Source: Liopterus haemorrhoidalis
Taxonomy: Eukaryota; Arthropoda; Insecta; Coleoptera; Dytiscidae
Direction: 5' to 3'
Length of the DNA stretch: 64,000 nt
NCBI GenBank assembly: GCA_963971575.1
Contig: OZ020616.1
Coordinates: forward strand, 21,718,713 to 21,782,712
Shown here: piece by piece, positions 11,530 to 23,306 of the stretch
Numbering within the stretch: the stretch's first letter is position 1
How the letters are laid out: each line of letters begins with the position of its first letter
Position numbers and translations under genes: made by a program
Notes under the pieces: generated by a model
What the model was told of the DNA's origin: nothing
Database searches by the model: none
What the model saw: only the letters and a program-made list of their open reading frames with translations

Positions 11530-12390
11530 ACTCAAAACTTCATAAGGCTCTAGAAACTTGGCCCCCAACTTGCCGCTACCGGTCAATTGTATGTCTTCTA
11601 CTACTACTTTTTCTCCAATTTCATAACGGATAGCTTCCGCTCTCGAAGCGCCGCCTGTCATCTCCTAGTCTTTTCCAGGAACATGGTCTGCAGAACTCGA
11701 ATGCTGTAAAAAGTCTGAGGGCTGTTGTTCTAAAAAATAAAACGATTAATGTTGAGAAATCTCCGCCAACGGCACAACTCTGACCGTAAGAGATCAACTA
11801 TTAGACCAGTTTCTACTTTATTATCCCAGAAACTGACTAATCTGCCAGTGGTAATCCAACCACCCTAAAAAGACAAAATACAACTGATCAACTAATACTT
11901 AGCATTGAAAGTTACCTGACTCATCAGATTCGAACATCTCGATGAGGTATTTCATATCACAGCTCACCACCCAACTTTCAGGCCACCGACTTACTAGTCC
12001 CTTTGCTGCCTTAGTGATGAAATTCGTAACAACTTTCATCAACTCGTATCGACCTTTATCTAAGCATTTAAGTACTTCATAGGGACCCAAAAACTCGTAA
12101 TCTGTTTTTACTGTGCATTTTGGAATCCCTATGTATCAGCACAAAATTAACCAGCGAAAACTGTAAAGTATCTCGCCTTTTCCGGTTAGCGTTTTCAAAG
12201 CCACGATTATCTGTCATTGTCTCTGAACTCTTTGGCGATCAAGTTGTCGATTCCGTAATGGTGTTAAATCCTGCGACAAATCGCGCAAAAGAGCTTGAAT
12301 CAAAGGGCTGGAATTATCTACTCCCAAGAGCCGTTGCAAAGGTGTCGTACCAGTGTTTGTTTTTTTGTATTATGATATTCAAGACCAACT
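11500..12390 (-). pseudogene. Gypsy-type integrase C-terminus remnants (two GPY/F-like modules)
   Basis: On the minus strand, 11500-11640 reads as KVVVEDIQLTGSGKLGAKFL then PYEVLSVRANDRY, and 11899-12200 reads as a second module, FLGPYEVLKCLDKGRYEL. Both are the GPY/F module that ends many Gypsy/Ty3 integrases. Upstream, at 12210-12370, a frame with TPLQRLLGVDNSSPLIQALL resembles the segment between integrase core and GPY/F module. Stops and frameshifts are frequent. No core, RT or clear LTR is left. Two modules about 450 bp apart suggest two overlapping remnants or an internal duplication. Confidence 0.65.
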
Positions 12391-13990
12391 GAATTTTCTA
12401 TATACCACTCGACCATACTGATATTTTTTTTTATTTCTCTTTAGATCATTTCATTTTCTAGTTCAGGTAAACTGCGACTTTAGCTGTTATCAAGCGCATT
12501 GTCAAAACAAGTAAAATTAAGTAGAATGCTACGGTTCCCACTATTTTAGTTCTTGTTGGAGTTCTCCAAGGAGCAAAGAACAAATTTAATGAATTTAACT
12601 CCTGGCACTAATACCTGCAATAACTGTATCAAAAGATCTGCGCAAGCAATGTGCATTAATTTTAAATTCTCTCTCTCTCTCTCTCTCTTTATATTGGCAT
12701 TTTCATCAAATGTGTATCATTAGTACAGACTTACGGCCAAGACATATTTGACACCTTACGAGACACCTTCGACACCTTTCGCTTGCCTATATTTATCTGT
12801 GTATCCACAAACACCACATCAGTTACAGACTCAACTTGGTACTCCTGTATTATTGAACCTGGAAGAACTAGAAATTTAACATTCATTAGATTTAAAACAT
12901 TATTATTTTTTAATTTGTAACTCTGTAAAAGCTAGTTCTCTGAAATTTCAAAACCTTTTCTTTTTAGAATACTCACAATAATAATAACACTTTTTGAATT
13001 ACCTTGTTAAGTCTTTATGCCAACTTTCTAAATTACCAAGAACGAATTAGAAATAGCATACCTCATTATTCTCTTATTATTTGGTGCCAAATTTCCATAC
13101 CATCTTTCGTTTATCCTTTATTTTAGCCTTGCAATGCTATCGGAAAATTTATTTGCATCTTATAGTATAGTTCAGCCCTTACTATTAGTTTGAACGTACT
13201 TTATCCAAATTCATGCTAGAACATTTCAACTTCTACGCATCACTGTCAACAAACTACTTGGTCAATTTATAAGCTGCCACCGATTTCACAATAACAAATG
13301 TCAAATTTTACGAATATAGCAATGACACATTTCAATCTTGTCATCTAGTGGTCGTATGTAAAAACATAAAAGGTAACTCTCGTATTCCGCATTTCTAATA
13401 TCAGTGATCTGCCGTTTGTCATTCTGAATACAAATTTCTAATTCTTATCAAAGTTTAAACTCAATCATCAGAACTTAGATCTCTAAACTCAAAACTCACA
13501 TATCACAATAGGATATCTCAAGTTTTAAAACTCTAATACAAATTTCAAATAATTGATCTCTTAACTCAAATCGTATTACTCTTAATTTTAAATAATTTTA
13601 ATTGATCTCTAATTTCAATCCTCATGACTAATTTTTATCGTTCGTCTCGTTTGTTGTTTAACCTTTTCAGTAAGCATCGACTAATACGTGCCACATAATC
13701 AAACTAATAAAACTTCTCTTACCATTTTACTCATGTTCTAACCATTACCTTCGTACAATTTGTCCATAAACAGAATACCGCTCGTCCCTTCTGACAATTT
13801 TTTTATATTTCTTCTTCATTACAGGAACCATTTTATTCATTATCTAAAGATTTTCCTGCATGTAAGTTGTTTGTCCCTAAATAAAACAACGCTTGTCAAT
13901 TTTGATAATTTTCATCAATACATTTGCTATTTCGTCTTAACTGCACCTCAATCTGTTGTCAGATATATAGAGGTTAATATTTATCCCGTT
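12391..13990. other. AT-rich intergenic stretch, no gene seen
   Basis: No protein-like frame on either strand. It contains a short (CT)n run at about 12668-12688 and no repeat unit that I recognise. Confidence 0.5.
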
Positions 13991-14064
13991 GCACAATAAT
14001 ATTAGGAGAATTTATTGGGAATGAACGGTGAGGAAAGTAAAACTCAACTTTTACTAATGCCCAA

Positions 14065-14097
14065 TATTTCGATTTGAATTTTCAAATCATCTTCAGG
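14065..14097 (-). ncRNA. Hammerhead-like hairpin at the Penelope-like 3' end
   Basis: On the minus strand the order is CTGAAGA, one T, an eight-base-pair stem (GATTTGAA/TTCAAATC), then GAAA. This resembles the CUGANGA-stem II-GAAA core of hammerhead ribozymes, known to occur in Penelope-like elements. One unpaired base sits between core and stem, and I could not fix stem III or the cleavage site, so activity is unproven. Confidence 0.45.
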
Positions 14098-14423
14098 GGC
14101 TGAAAATATAATTGGTACATGAAACAATGACTACATAATATAAATAAAACACTTACTAAGTAAAATTAAAGAGTTATTCCTATGTAAGTAGTTATAATTA
14201 TGACTAGAAATAATATCACAAACATTTTCACAAATTTAAAATAGAAAAACCGTTACAAACTGTTTAGCGGTAAAATTATAAAATACATGAGTTACTTCTT
14301 CTTTCATGTCCAGGAAAGTTGGTGCAAGTCTATGTGATGAACACTTGAACTAAACTGCCAGAATGTGCTGGTATAGGAGATTCCATAAATATTGGTGTAT
14401 GTTTATGTTAAATGTAAACATTG

Positions 14424-14939
14424 TTATGATTTAACATTGCTGTCATGTATTTTTAACAGATTTTTATATATGGCACTTAGTCCTTGAATGTCTGTTTTGG
14501 TGTTCAAATTGTCATTAAACTTATTAATGTAGCACATTTCCAGGAAAGTTCTCTTACGTGTATTCCGTTCCGTGGCTAAAATTTCTGTATCCTCAAATTG
14601 CGGGTTGTGTTTGGTTTTTGACACATGGTTAGCAAGCGCGCAATATTGTGGTTTCACTCTGGCATCCGATTTATGCTGACAAATTCTATTCCCCAGACAT
14701 TGAGAAGTCTGTCCAATGTAAGTGGAGTTGCATTCACAAGTAATCTTGTACACAACATCTCTATGTTTTTTTACAGGTCTTTTTTCTTTGAGGTTGGAGA
14801 ATAGTTGTCTGACAGTCCTTACCGGTTTTTCCGCAAGAATTACGTCCTCTTCTCTGAAGGAGCCTTTGATGGAAGGGGTTATTTCCTGGATGTACGGTAT
14901 GGAGTAATATATCCTGTTACTAGGTCCGTTATCTGTCAC
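14424..14939 (-). pseudogene. GIY-YIG endonuclease domain of the Penelope-like element
   Basis: This 171-codon frame carries VYKITCECNSTYIGQT (the GIY-YIG strand pair, with the paired cysteines seen in Penelope endonucleases), the Arg in NRICQHKSD, a His-containing HVSKTKH, and the Glu in RTFLEMCYINKF. The domain nicks DNA for target-primed reverse transcription. It overlaps the end of the RT frame by four bases in a different frame. Penelope RT and endonuclease are normally one protein, so a frameshift separates them here. The first codon of the open piece is GTG, not a genuine start. Confidence 0.88.
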
Positions 14940-16206
14940 TGTGGAATTTGGAGAGTTGGACGGCTACAATAGATAATCCTTTTTATCAGGTTTTTAGGGT
15001 ATCCACATTGTAAGAACTTTGTGGTTAGGTTTTTCAGGTTGTTGTCGAGAAATGTTGGATGTGAAATTCTTTTCACCCTGTTTGTCATGGTTTTCAGAGA
15101 CGCTGTTTTATACTTAATTGGATGGTAGCTGTGGAAATTCAAGTACCTACCCGAGTTGGTGGGTTTCTCATGGTAATCAAATATGATGCGGTTATCCGGG
15201 CCTCTGATTACCCATGTATCTAAAAATGGCACCGCCCTTCTTTCATTCTCTGTTTCAACCGTGAATTGTATGGCTTGATCGTATTTATTGAATACATTGA
15301 GCACCACTTGTACCTTGTTTTCGGGGATTGCTAATAAAGTGTCATCCACATAAATTTTTAACACTGGTATATTGAAATTACACTCTAATGTCACACTTTC
15401 CAGGAGATTTTTCATTACTCCTTTGGCTATTATCGGTGAGCTATCTGCACCTTGAGCTAAACCAGTAAGTTGCAAAAAGTATTGGCTGTTGAAGATGCAG
15501 TAGGATGAGGTGTTAATAAATTCTACAACGCTAATAAATTGATCCAACAACATGTCTGTATGCTCACTTATTCTAATCCAGTTATCCTTAATATATTTTA
15601 TGGTTAGTTGCAAAGTGACACTCGGAAACAGTGATATAACGTCTAGGCTGAGCAGGATATAATTATCCGGGAGTTTAAAGTTGTTAAGTTCTTCAATAAG
15701 TTCAAAAGTACTGTGCACATCAAACTTACACGTTTCATACGAAGCTGTTAATATCTTCGTTATATATTTTGACCAGGTAGAGTACGGTGAGTTATTAGTA
15801 TCCACTATATGTCTAACCGGTAGGTCCATTTTATGTATTTTGACATGAGCGAAAAGTCTTGGACAAACTGAATTATGATTCCTAAGTTCCTTAGCGGTTT
15901 TTTCAGATATCCCTTTTTGTAGGAGAATATTGGAAACTAATTTGTTGGATTTATTCTGAAAGGAAGTGGTGGGGTCCCTCGGAAGTCTTTTAAAAGAGTT
16001 ATTATCATTCAAGATATCCATAACCTTATTAGTATAATCTTCCTTGTTAATAATAACTGTAACTCCTCCTTTATCCGCTGGTACCACTAGAATTTCAGGG
16101 TGTTGTTTTAGGTACCATTTTATTTTTTTGAAATAAGTGTTAATTAAAGGAGTGTCTTGGTTTTTCTGTATGTAATTGGTTATACTGTTAGTTATCTGTC
16201 CTCTTA
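14936..16206 (-). pseudogene. Penelope-like reverse transcriptase (N-terminally truncated)
   Basis: The open frame from 16087 shows VPADKGGVTVI, PRLFAHVKIHK, SLDVISLFPSV, FLQLTGLAQGADSSPIIA and the catalytic LKIYVDDTLLA, in the order of Penelope RTs. The same frame extends upstream without a stop to about 16206 (QITNSITNYIQKNQDTPLIN), where it meets Helitron sequence. I therefore draw the gene to the junction and not to the internal ATG. It has no stop within the RT, making this one of the better preserved ORFs in the window. Confidence 0.9.
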
Positions 16207-16951
16207 TATCGACTTGGTGTTTGCTTACAAAAATTATCCATAGAAATGCCGAAAAACTTATTTCAGGATTACGTCCTAATCAACCCCTAAAGGGGTGATT
16301 CTACAAACGGGGTAGATTATACATCGCGTCGTATTTCCTGTGTCGTTTTAAAATGTCTCGAAATGGTTTTAACAGTTTTTTACCTTTAACAAATATCACC
16401 CTTAAAGGGTGAAAAGAGGGAATTGTGATTTCAAGGACGCCTTAATATCTTCTAGGATCAATAAGATATAGACTTGGTTTTTGCTTATAAAGATTACCCA
16501 TACAAATGCCGAAAAATGTATTTCAGGATTTTATCTTAATCAACCCCTAAAGGGGTGAATCTACATTTGGGGTGAATTATAGAACCCTTTGTATTTCCAG
16601 CGGTTGTTAAGTTATAACATTCCATTTTGGCATATATGTGTTTTGACAGTTTTCTTTCACTACTAAAGGATAAATTAGTATTTTTTTGTTAGAAATAAAA
16701 AATTCGGAAAGTACATTTTTCAGTATGACGTAAGAACCCACTAAGAAAGGATTTTTTCAAGTTCGACCCCTATCTGGTGAAAAGGAGTAAAATATTTTTT
16801 CACGGGTTCCTCAATATCTCTTAGGACAGATGAGATATCGACTAGATTTTTTGTTACAAAGGTTACCCATGCACAAGTTTAAAAACAAACTGCGGATTTT
16901 ATGCCAATGAGAGCATCAATATACCGTAGCGAAGCACGGGTTTTCAGCTAG
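16206..16951 (+). mobile_element. Helitron-type element, 3' fragment
   Basis: Closely matches 20323-21097, including the terminal hairpin CCGTAGCGAAGCACGG and the final CTAG. Its 5' part is missing and replaced by the Penelope-like element. It ends directly against the 5' end of the next Helitron copy. Confidence 0.75.
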
Positions 16952-19900
16952 TCTATATATATAAAAGGCAGTGTCCTGACTGACTGACTGACTGACTGAC
17001 TCACTCATCACCGCCCAGCCCGAACCCCTGGGCCTAGAAACTTGAAATTCGGAGAGTATATTCCCTTCATGACGTAAGCACCCACTAAGAAGGGATTTAT
17101 CGAAATTCCACTCCTAAGGGATGAAAAGAGGTGAAATGTGATTTCACGAATTACTTAATATCTCTTAGGGCCGATGGGATATCGATTTAGTTTTTGCTTA
17201 CAAGTATTACCCATACAAATGCCGAAAAACCAATTTCGGGATTTTGCCCTAATCAACCCCTAAAGGGGTGAACCTACAATCGGGGTGGATTATACATCCC
17301 GTTGTATTTCCTGTGTTCGTTTAGTTGCAAGATTACTTTTTGGCACATAGGTGTCTTTTTAAAATATCTCGAAATGGTATTGACAGTTTTTTTAAATTTC
17401 ACCCCTGAAAGGTGAAAAGAGGTGAATTGTGATTTTAAAGATTCTTTAATATCTCTTAGGACCAATAAGATATCGACTTGCTTTTTGCTTACAAAGATTA
17501 CCCATACAAATACCGAATCACCAATTTCAGGATTTTGTCCTAATCAACCCCTAAAGGGGTGGATCTACAATCGGGGTGAATTATACATCCCGTCGTAATT
17601 CCTGTGTTCGTTTCGTTGCAACATTACTTTTTGACACATAGGAGTCTTTTTAAAATATCTCGAAATGGGTTTGACAGTTTTTTAAAATTCCACCCCTAAG
17701 GGTTGAAAAGCAGTGAATTGTGATTTCAAGGATTCCTTAATATCTCTTAGGATCAATAAGATATCGATTTACTGTTTGCTTGCAAAGATTATCCATACAA
17801 TTACCGAAAAACTTATTTCAGGAATTTGTCCTAATCAACCCCTAAAGGGGTGGATCTACAATCGGGGTGAGTTATACATTCCGTCTTGCAATATTACTTT
17901 TTAGCACATAGGAGTCTTTTTAAAATAACTCGAAAAGGTTTTGGTAGTTTTTTAAAAAAGGGTTGAAAAGGGGTGAATTGTGATTTCAAGGATTCCTTAA
18001 TATCTCTTAGGACCAATAAGATATGGATTAACTGTTTGCTTGCAAAGATTATCCATACAATTACTGAAAAACTTGTTTCAGGAATTTGTCCTAATCAACC
18101 CCTAAAGGGGTGGATCTACAATCGGGGTGAGTTATACTTTCCGTTGTATTTCCTGTGTTCGTTTAGTTCCAACATTACTTTTTAGCACATAGGTGTCTTT
18201 TTAAAATATCTCGAGAAGGTTTTGATAGTTTTTTAAAATTTCACCCCTAAAGGGTGAAAAGGGGTGGATTGTGATTTCAAGGTTTTCTTAAATCTCTTAG
18301 GGCCAATAAGATATCGACTTGCTTTTTGATTACAAAGATTACCCACACAAATACCGAAAAATATATTTCAGGATTTTGTCCTAATCAACCCCTAAAGGAT
18401 GGATCTACAATCGGGGTGAGTTATACTTTGCGTTGTATTTCCTGTGTTCGTTTAGTTCCAACATTACTTTTTAGCACATAGGTGTATTTTTAAAATATCT
18501 CGAGAAGGTTTTGATAGTTTTTTAAAATTTCACCCCTAAAGGGTGAAAAGGGGTGAATTGTGATTTCAAGGATTCCTTAAATCTCTCAGGGCCAATAAGA
18601 TATTGACTTGCTTTTTGCTTACAAAGATTACTCATACAAATACCGAAAAATATATTTCAGGATTTTGTCCTAATCAACCCCTAAAGGGGTGGATCTACAA
18701 TCGGAATGAATTATACATCCCGTCGTATTCCCTGTGTTTATTGAGATATAAGGTTTCTTTTTGGCACATAGGCGTCTTTTTAAAATATCTCGAAATGATT
18801 TTGACAACTTTTTTAAATTTAACCCTTAAAGGGTGAAAAGGGGTGAAATGTGATTTCAAGGATTATTTAATATTTTTTAACACCAATAAGATATCGACTT
18901 GGTTTTTTCTTACAAAAACTACCGTTGCAAATGCCGAAAAAACAATTTTTTGATTTTGTCCTAATCAACCCCTTAAGGGGTGGATCTACAATCGGGGTGA
19001 AATATACATCCCGTCGTATTCCCTGTGTTTATTGAGATATAAGGTTTCTTTTTGGCACATAGGCGTCTTTTTAAAATATCTCGAAATGATTTTGACAACT
19101 TTTTTAAATTTAACCCCTAAAGGGTGAAAAGGGGTGAAATGTGATTTCAAGGATTATTTAATATTTTTTAACACCAATAAGATATCGACTTGGTTTTTGC
19201 TTACAAAAGCTACCGTCACAAATGCCGAAAAAACAATTTTTTGATTTTGTCCTAATCAACCCCTTAAGGGGTGGATCTACAATCGGGGTGAATTATACAT
19301 CCCGTCGTATTCCCTGTGTTTATTGAGATTAAGGTTTCATTTCGGCACATAGGCGTTTTTTTAAAATATCTCGAAATGGTTTTGACAACTTTTTTAAATT
19401 TAGCCCCTAAAGGGTGAAAAGGGGTGAAATGTGATTTCAAGGATTGTTTAATATTTTTTAACACCAATAAGATATCGACTTGGTTTTTGCTTACAAAAAC
19501 TACCCTTGCAAATTCCGAAAAACCAATTTTTTGATTTTGTCCTAATCAACCCCTTAAGGGGTGGATCTACAATCGGGGTGAATTATATATCCCGCCGTAT
19601 TTCCTGTGTTCGTTTAGTTGCAACATTACAATTTTGGCACATAGGTACCTTTTTAAAATATCTCGAAATAGTTTTGACATTTTTTTAAAATTACCCCCTA
19701 AAGGGTGAAAAGGGCTGAATTGTGATTTCAAGGATTCCTTAATATCTCTTAGGACCAATATGATATCGACTTGCTTTTTTCTTACGATGATTACCCATAT
19801 AAATACCGAAAAACTTATTTCAGGATTTTGTCCTAATCAACCCCTAAAGCGGTGAACCTACAATCGGGGTGGATTATACATTCCGTTGTATTTCCTGTGT

Positions 19901-21097
19901 TCGTTTAGTTGCAACAATAATTTTTGGCACATAGGTGTCTTTTTAAAATATCTCGAAATGGTTTTGACAATTTTTTTAAATTTAACCCCTTAAGGGTAAA
20001 AAGGGGTAAAATGTGATTTCAAGGATTGTTTAACATTTTTTAGGACCAATAAGATATCGACTTGGTTTTTGCTTACAAAAACTACCGATGCAAATACCGA
20101 AAAACCTAAAGGGGTGAATCTTCAATCGGGATGAATTATACATCCCGTCGTATTTCCTGTGTTCGTTTAGTTGCAGCATTACTTTTTGGCACATAAGTTT
20201 TTTTTTTTAATATCTCGAAATGATTTTGACATTTTTTTTTAATTTCACCCCTTAAGGGTGAAAAGGGGTGAAATGTGATTTCAGTAATTCCTTAATTCTT
20301 TTAGGACCAATAAGTTATCGACTTGGTGTTTGCTTACAAAAATTATCCATACAAATGCCGAAAAACTTATTTCAGGATTTCGTCCTAATCAACCCTTAAA
20401 GGGGTGATTCTACAAACGGGGTAGATTATACATCGCTTCGAATTTCCTGTGTTTGTTGAGTTATTACGTTTCTTTTTGGCACATAGGTGTCTTTTTAAAA
20501 TTTCTCGAAATGGTTTTAACAGTTTTTTACCTTAACAAATATCACCCCTTAAGGGTGAAAAGAGGGAATTGTGATTTCAAGGACGCCTTAATATCTTCTA
20601 GGATCAATAAGATATAGACTTGGTTTTTGCTTATAAAGATTACCCATACAAATGCCGAAAAATAAATTTCAGGATTTTACCTTAATTAACTCCTAAAGGG
20701 GTGAATCTACATTTGGGGTGAATTATAGAACCCTTTGTATTTCCAGCGGTTGTTAAGTTATAACATTCCATTTTGGCATATATGTGTTTTGACAGTTTTC
20801 TTTCACTACTAAAGGATAAATTAGTATTTTTTTGTTAGAAATAAAAAATTCGGAAAGTACATTTTTCAGTATGACGTAAGAACCCACTAAGAAAGGATTT
20901 TTTCAAGTTCGACCCCTATCTGGTGAAAAGGAATAAAATGTTTTTTTACGGATTCCTCAATATCTCTTAGGACAGATGAGATATCGACTAGATTTTTTGT
21001 TACAAAGGTTACCCGTGCACAAGTTTAAAAACAAACTGCGGATTTTATGCCAATGAGACCATCAATATACCGTAGCGAAGCACGGGTTTTCAGCTAG
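16952..21097 (+). mobile_element. Helitron-type non-autonomous element with internal tandem array
   Basis: Starts TCTATATATATAAAAGGC and ends with a hairpin (21069-21087) followed by TTTTCAG and CTAG, next to a T. TC at the 5' end, a hairpin near the 3' end and a CTRR terminus are Helitron hallmarks. There are no terminal inverted repeats and no Rep/helicase coding sequence, so it is non-autonomous. The body is largely a tandem array of ~290 bp units. A (GACT)n stretch follows the 5' end at 16979-17002. Confidence 0.75.
17040..20930 (+). repeat. ~290 bp tandem array inside the Helitron
   Basis: About 13 units, recognisable by CCTAATCAACCCCTAAAGGG and by CTTTTTAAAATATCTCGAAA. Marker positions 17251, 17542, 17833, 18093, 18381, 18672, 18963, 19254, 19554, 19835, 20397 and 20684 give a 281-300 bp spacing, with one shortened unit (260) and one decayed unit near 20107. 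Each unit has a small inverted repeat (CACCCCTAAAGGGTG-like). Short open frames in it are by-products of the repeat. Confidence 0.9.
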
Positions 21098-21106
21098 TAT
21101 ATATAT

Positions 21107-21493
21107 AAATAAAACAATATTCTCTTGGTATTCGTCAGTTTATATTGTCAATAAAATAAAATAAAAATGGTGACGTATCGTGTCTAGTTTTTTCATACTT
21201 GTACAAACCCTCGTAGAGGAATCATGTGTTTCATTTTATTAACATGACGTGTGCAAGTAGCATTTATTTTTTAAGAAATTGGTAAGTTTGTCTCTATCTT
21301 CTGATCTTGGAATACTACGTTGTTGTATATTTCTCTGTTCAAACAATTATGAATTGTTTCAATGTATTGTAATGTATTATATTTATTTTTTTCGACCGAT
21401 GATGTGTAAATTGGATGTACACGAAACGTTTCATTTTATTTTATTTTATTGACAATATAAACTGACGAATACCAAGAGAATATTGTTTTATTT
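21107..21493. mobile_element. Fold-back element with ~59 bp terminal inverted repeats
   Basis: The first ~59 bases (AAATAAAACAATATTCTCTT...) are repeated in inverted orientation at 21434-21493. TATATA flanks both ends. The inner 270 bp has no coding frame. It includes a hammerhead-like hairpin near 21396-21430, so it could be a Penelope-type terminal repeat arrangement and not a DNA-transposon MITE. Confidence 0.7.
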
Positions 21494-21579
21494 ATATACC
21501 AATCGTCAAGAAACCTATACTTTATATATATATATTTTGTTTTCAATTAGTATTTATTGGTCGTAAGGTGCATTCATAA

Positions 21580-22485
21580 ATACAAGTTACCCACCACCCT
21601 TCATACTATTAGGCGATTTTAACGCCTACAATGTGTGTTGGGGATTGGTGCGGAATTATCGACGAAGACGTCACCTGGAGAATATGTTCAATGATTTGAA
21701 TCTGAGCTTTTTAAACGACGGCAGACCCACGCACTTTTGTGCAGCAACGGGTACATTCAGTGCTATAGATCTTAGCGTCGTTTCAGGAGCCATAGCTCTT
21801 TTGTTCAAATGGGATGTGCATCACGACCTATGCGGTAGTGATCACTTTGAAATCCTCTTAAGGCCTCGGTTTAATACTGTTACCGACTCCCGCTGGCCAC
21901 AGTGGGTTCTTCGGAAAGCAGATTGGACCAAGTTTGTGGAATCATTCTCTCATAAAGATATTTCAAGCTTGACTGTAGACGAGAAGGTGAATCATTTCAC
22001 GGATTCCATCACGAGCGCGGCTCAAAGTATCATACCGCTGTCATCCACTCAGCCCCGTCGAGTGCCCGTTCCCTGGTGGAACGAGGAATGTGACTTGGCG
22101 TTACGTGAAAGGAGACACCTCTTCAATACATTCCGTCGTTGTCCAACAGAGGAAAACATGATAGCCTTTCAGCGAGCGAAAGCTCATGCTAAGAGGATTG
22201 TGAAATCAAAGCAAGCGCGAATCATGGCGCAAATATGTGTCCACCATTACAGTTACCACTCCAGTGGCCAAAGTCTGGGAGAAGGTCCGGAAAATTTCCG
22301 GTCGAAATACAACTACAGCCATTGCTGGTCTGTTAGTAAATGGTAACGTAGTTACCACAGCGGTCCAAATTGCTAACACTTTGGCATCTAATTTTGCGTT
22401 CAATTCTAGCTCTGAACATTATCCACCTGAGTTTCTAACTCGTAAATCAGGTCTAGAATCTATACCACCTGCTTTTCTCTCGTGA
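21580..22485 (+). pseudogene. I-type LINE ORF2: endonuclease end and linker
   Basis: Before 21633 the frame contains LLGDFNAYN, the Asp-Asn strand of the endonuclease. Residues after 21633 include SAIDLSVVSG and CGSDHFEILL (the catalytic Asp-His pair). The linker continues with PVPWWNEECDLALRERR, typical of I-clade ORF2. A frameshift near 22240 moves to the frame of 22237-22485 (VWEKVRKISGRNTT). Confidence 0.85.
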
Positions 22486-23306
22486 AGAACTGGATAGCGC
22501 GATGTCAAAATGTAAGGGTAGCTCTCCTGGTCCAGATACTCAATCGTCTCGATACATGGCCAACCTAAAATGGCTTCAAATTCTCGACCAGCAAAACTGT
22601 GTGTGTCCATTTTTGTAGGAAAAGGGGTATCCATCCCAACCCTACACTCACGCTTAATGGAGCACAATGACCATTTGTCGATACTGGCAGATTTCTGGGT
22701 CTCGTGTTCGACAGTAGTCTAACTTGGCAGGCACATTTTTTGTCCGTCAAGAAAAAAGGTCAAAAGTCACTCAATTTGTTGAGGGTCCTCAGTCACAAGA
22801 CTTGGGGTGCAGACCGCACTGTCATGTAGCGTTTATATCGTTCTATAGTGCGCTCTAAGCTGAACTATGGATGTCTAGCTTACGGGTCCGCTAAACACCA
22901 AGAGATACGTATTCTTGACACTGTACATCACACTGGGGTTAGATTGGCCACTGGTGCATTTCGCACCAGCCCAATACCAAGCTTGTTGTGTGAAGCAGGC
23001 GAACTGTCACTGTACAATCGTCGTAAGATTCTGTCCCTGCGATATTTGGCTGCACTCAGTGCCAAGCCAAATCATCCCGCGTATGACCCTATTCTACAAG
23101 ATAGGCATACAGAGATTTATGACAGAAAACCAAGAGCCAATAGGCCTTTTGGTCTGAGGACTTTTGTCATTTTGAGTGACATTGATTTTCATATGCTCGA
23201 AATGGCAAGTTTCGTTTTCTGTGCTGTTTCACCATGGACGCTACCGCGTCCACTTATGAACCTCACATTAACTAGGTTTGATAAAAATACTACGTTGCCT
23301 ATCTAA
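22486..23306 (+). pseudogene. I-type LINE ORF2: deleted RT and thumb region
   Basis: The RT start (ELDSAMSKCKGSSPGPD) at about 22488-22540 is followed by a junction near 22560, after which sequence of the RT thumb appears (GLVFDSSLTWQAHFLSVKKK near 22700, then RSKLNYGCLAYGSAKHQEI in the 22848-23306 frame). The palm with the catalytic Asp residues is absent. A deletion of several hundred bases is the simplest reading. Confidence 0.75.

Larger units (their letters stand above)
14000..16206 (-). mobile_element. Penelope-like element, 5'-truncated
   Basis: A minus-strand element with a Penelope-type RT followed by a GIY-YIG endonuclease, the domain order that defines these elements. The 3' side (14000-14423) holds an AT-rich tail with a hammerhead-like hairpin. 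On the 5' side the frame runs to about 16206 and then changes abruptly to Helitron sequence, so the N-terminus of the RT protein is missing. Confidence 0.9.

Noticed and set aside
10548..11530. A 983 bp LTR with TGTAAG and TTTACA ends
   Set aside because: The supposed start TGTAAGG lies within integrase coding sequence (VRAND), so it is not an LTR boundary; no second copy was found.
13760..13999. 79-codon plus-strand frame in the AT-rich stretch
   Set aside because: No motif, no repeat of the frame elsewhere and a composition expected from AT-rich DNA.
17040..20930. Short open frames repeated through the 290 bp array
   Set aside because: They recur only because the DNA unit recurs; frames differ between units and no domain is recognisable.
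17040..20930. Regular array considered as a CRISPR-like structure
   Set aside because: Units are long, contiguous and without unique spacers; the setting is a eukaryotic transposon.
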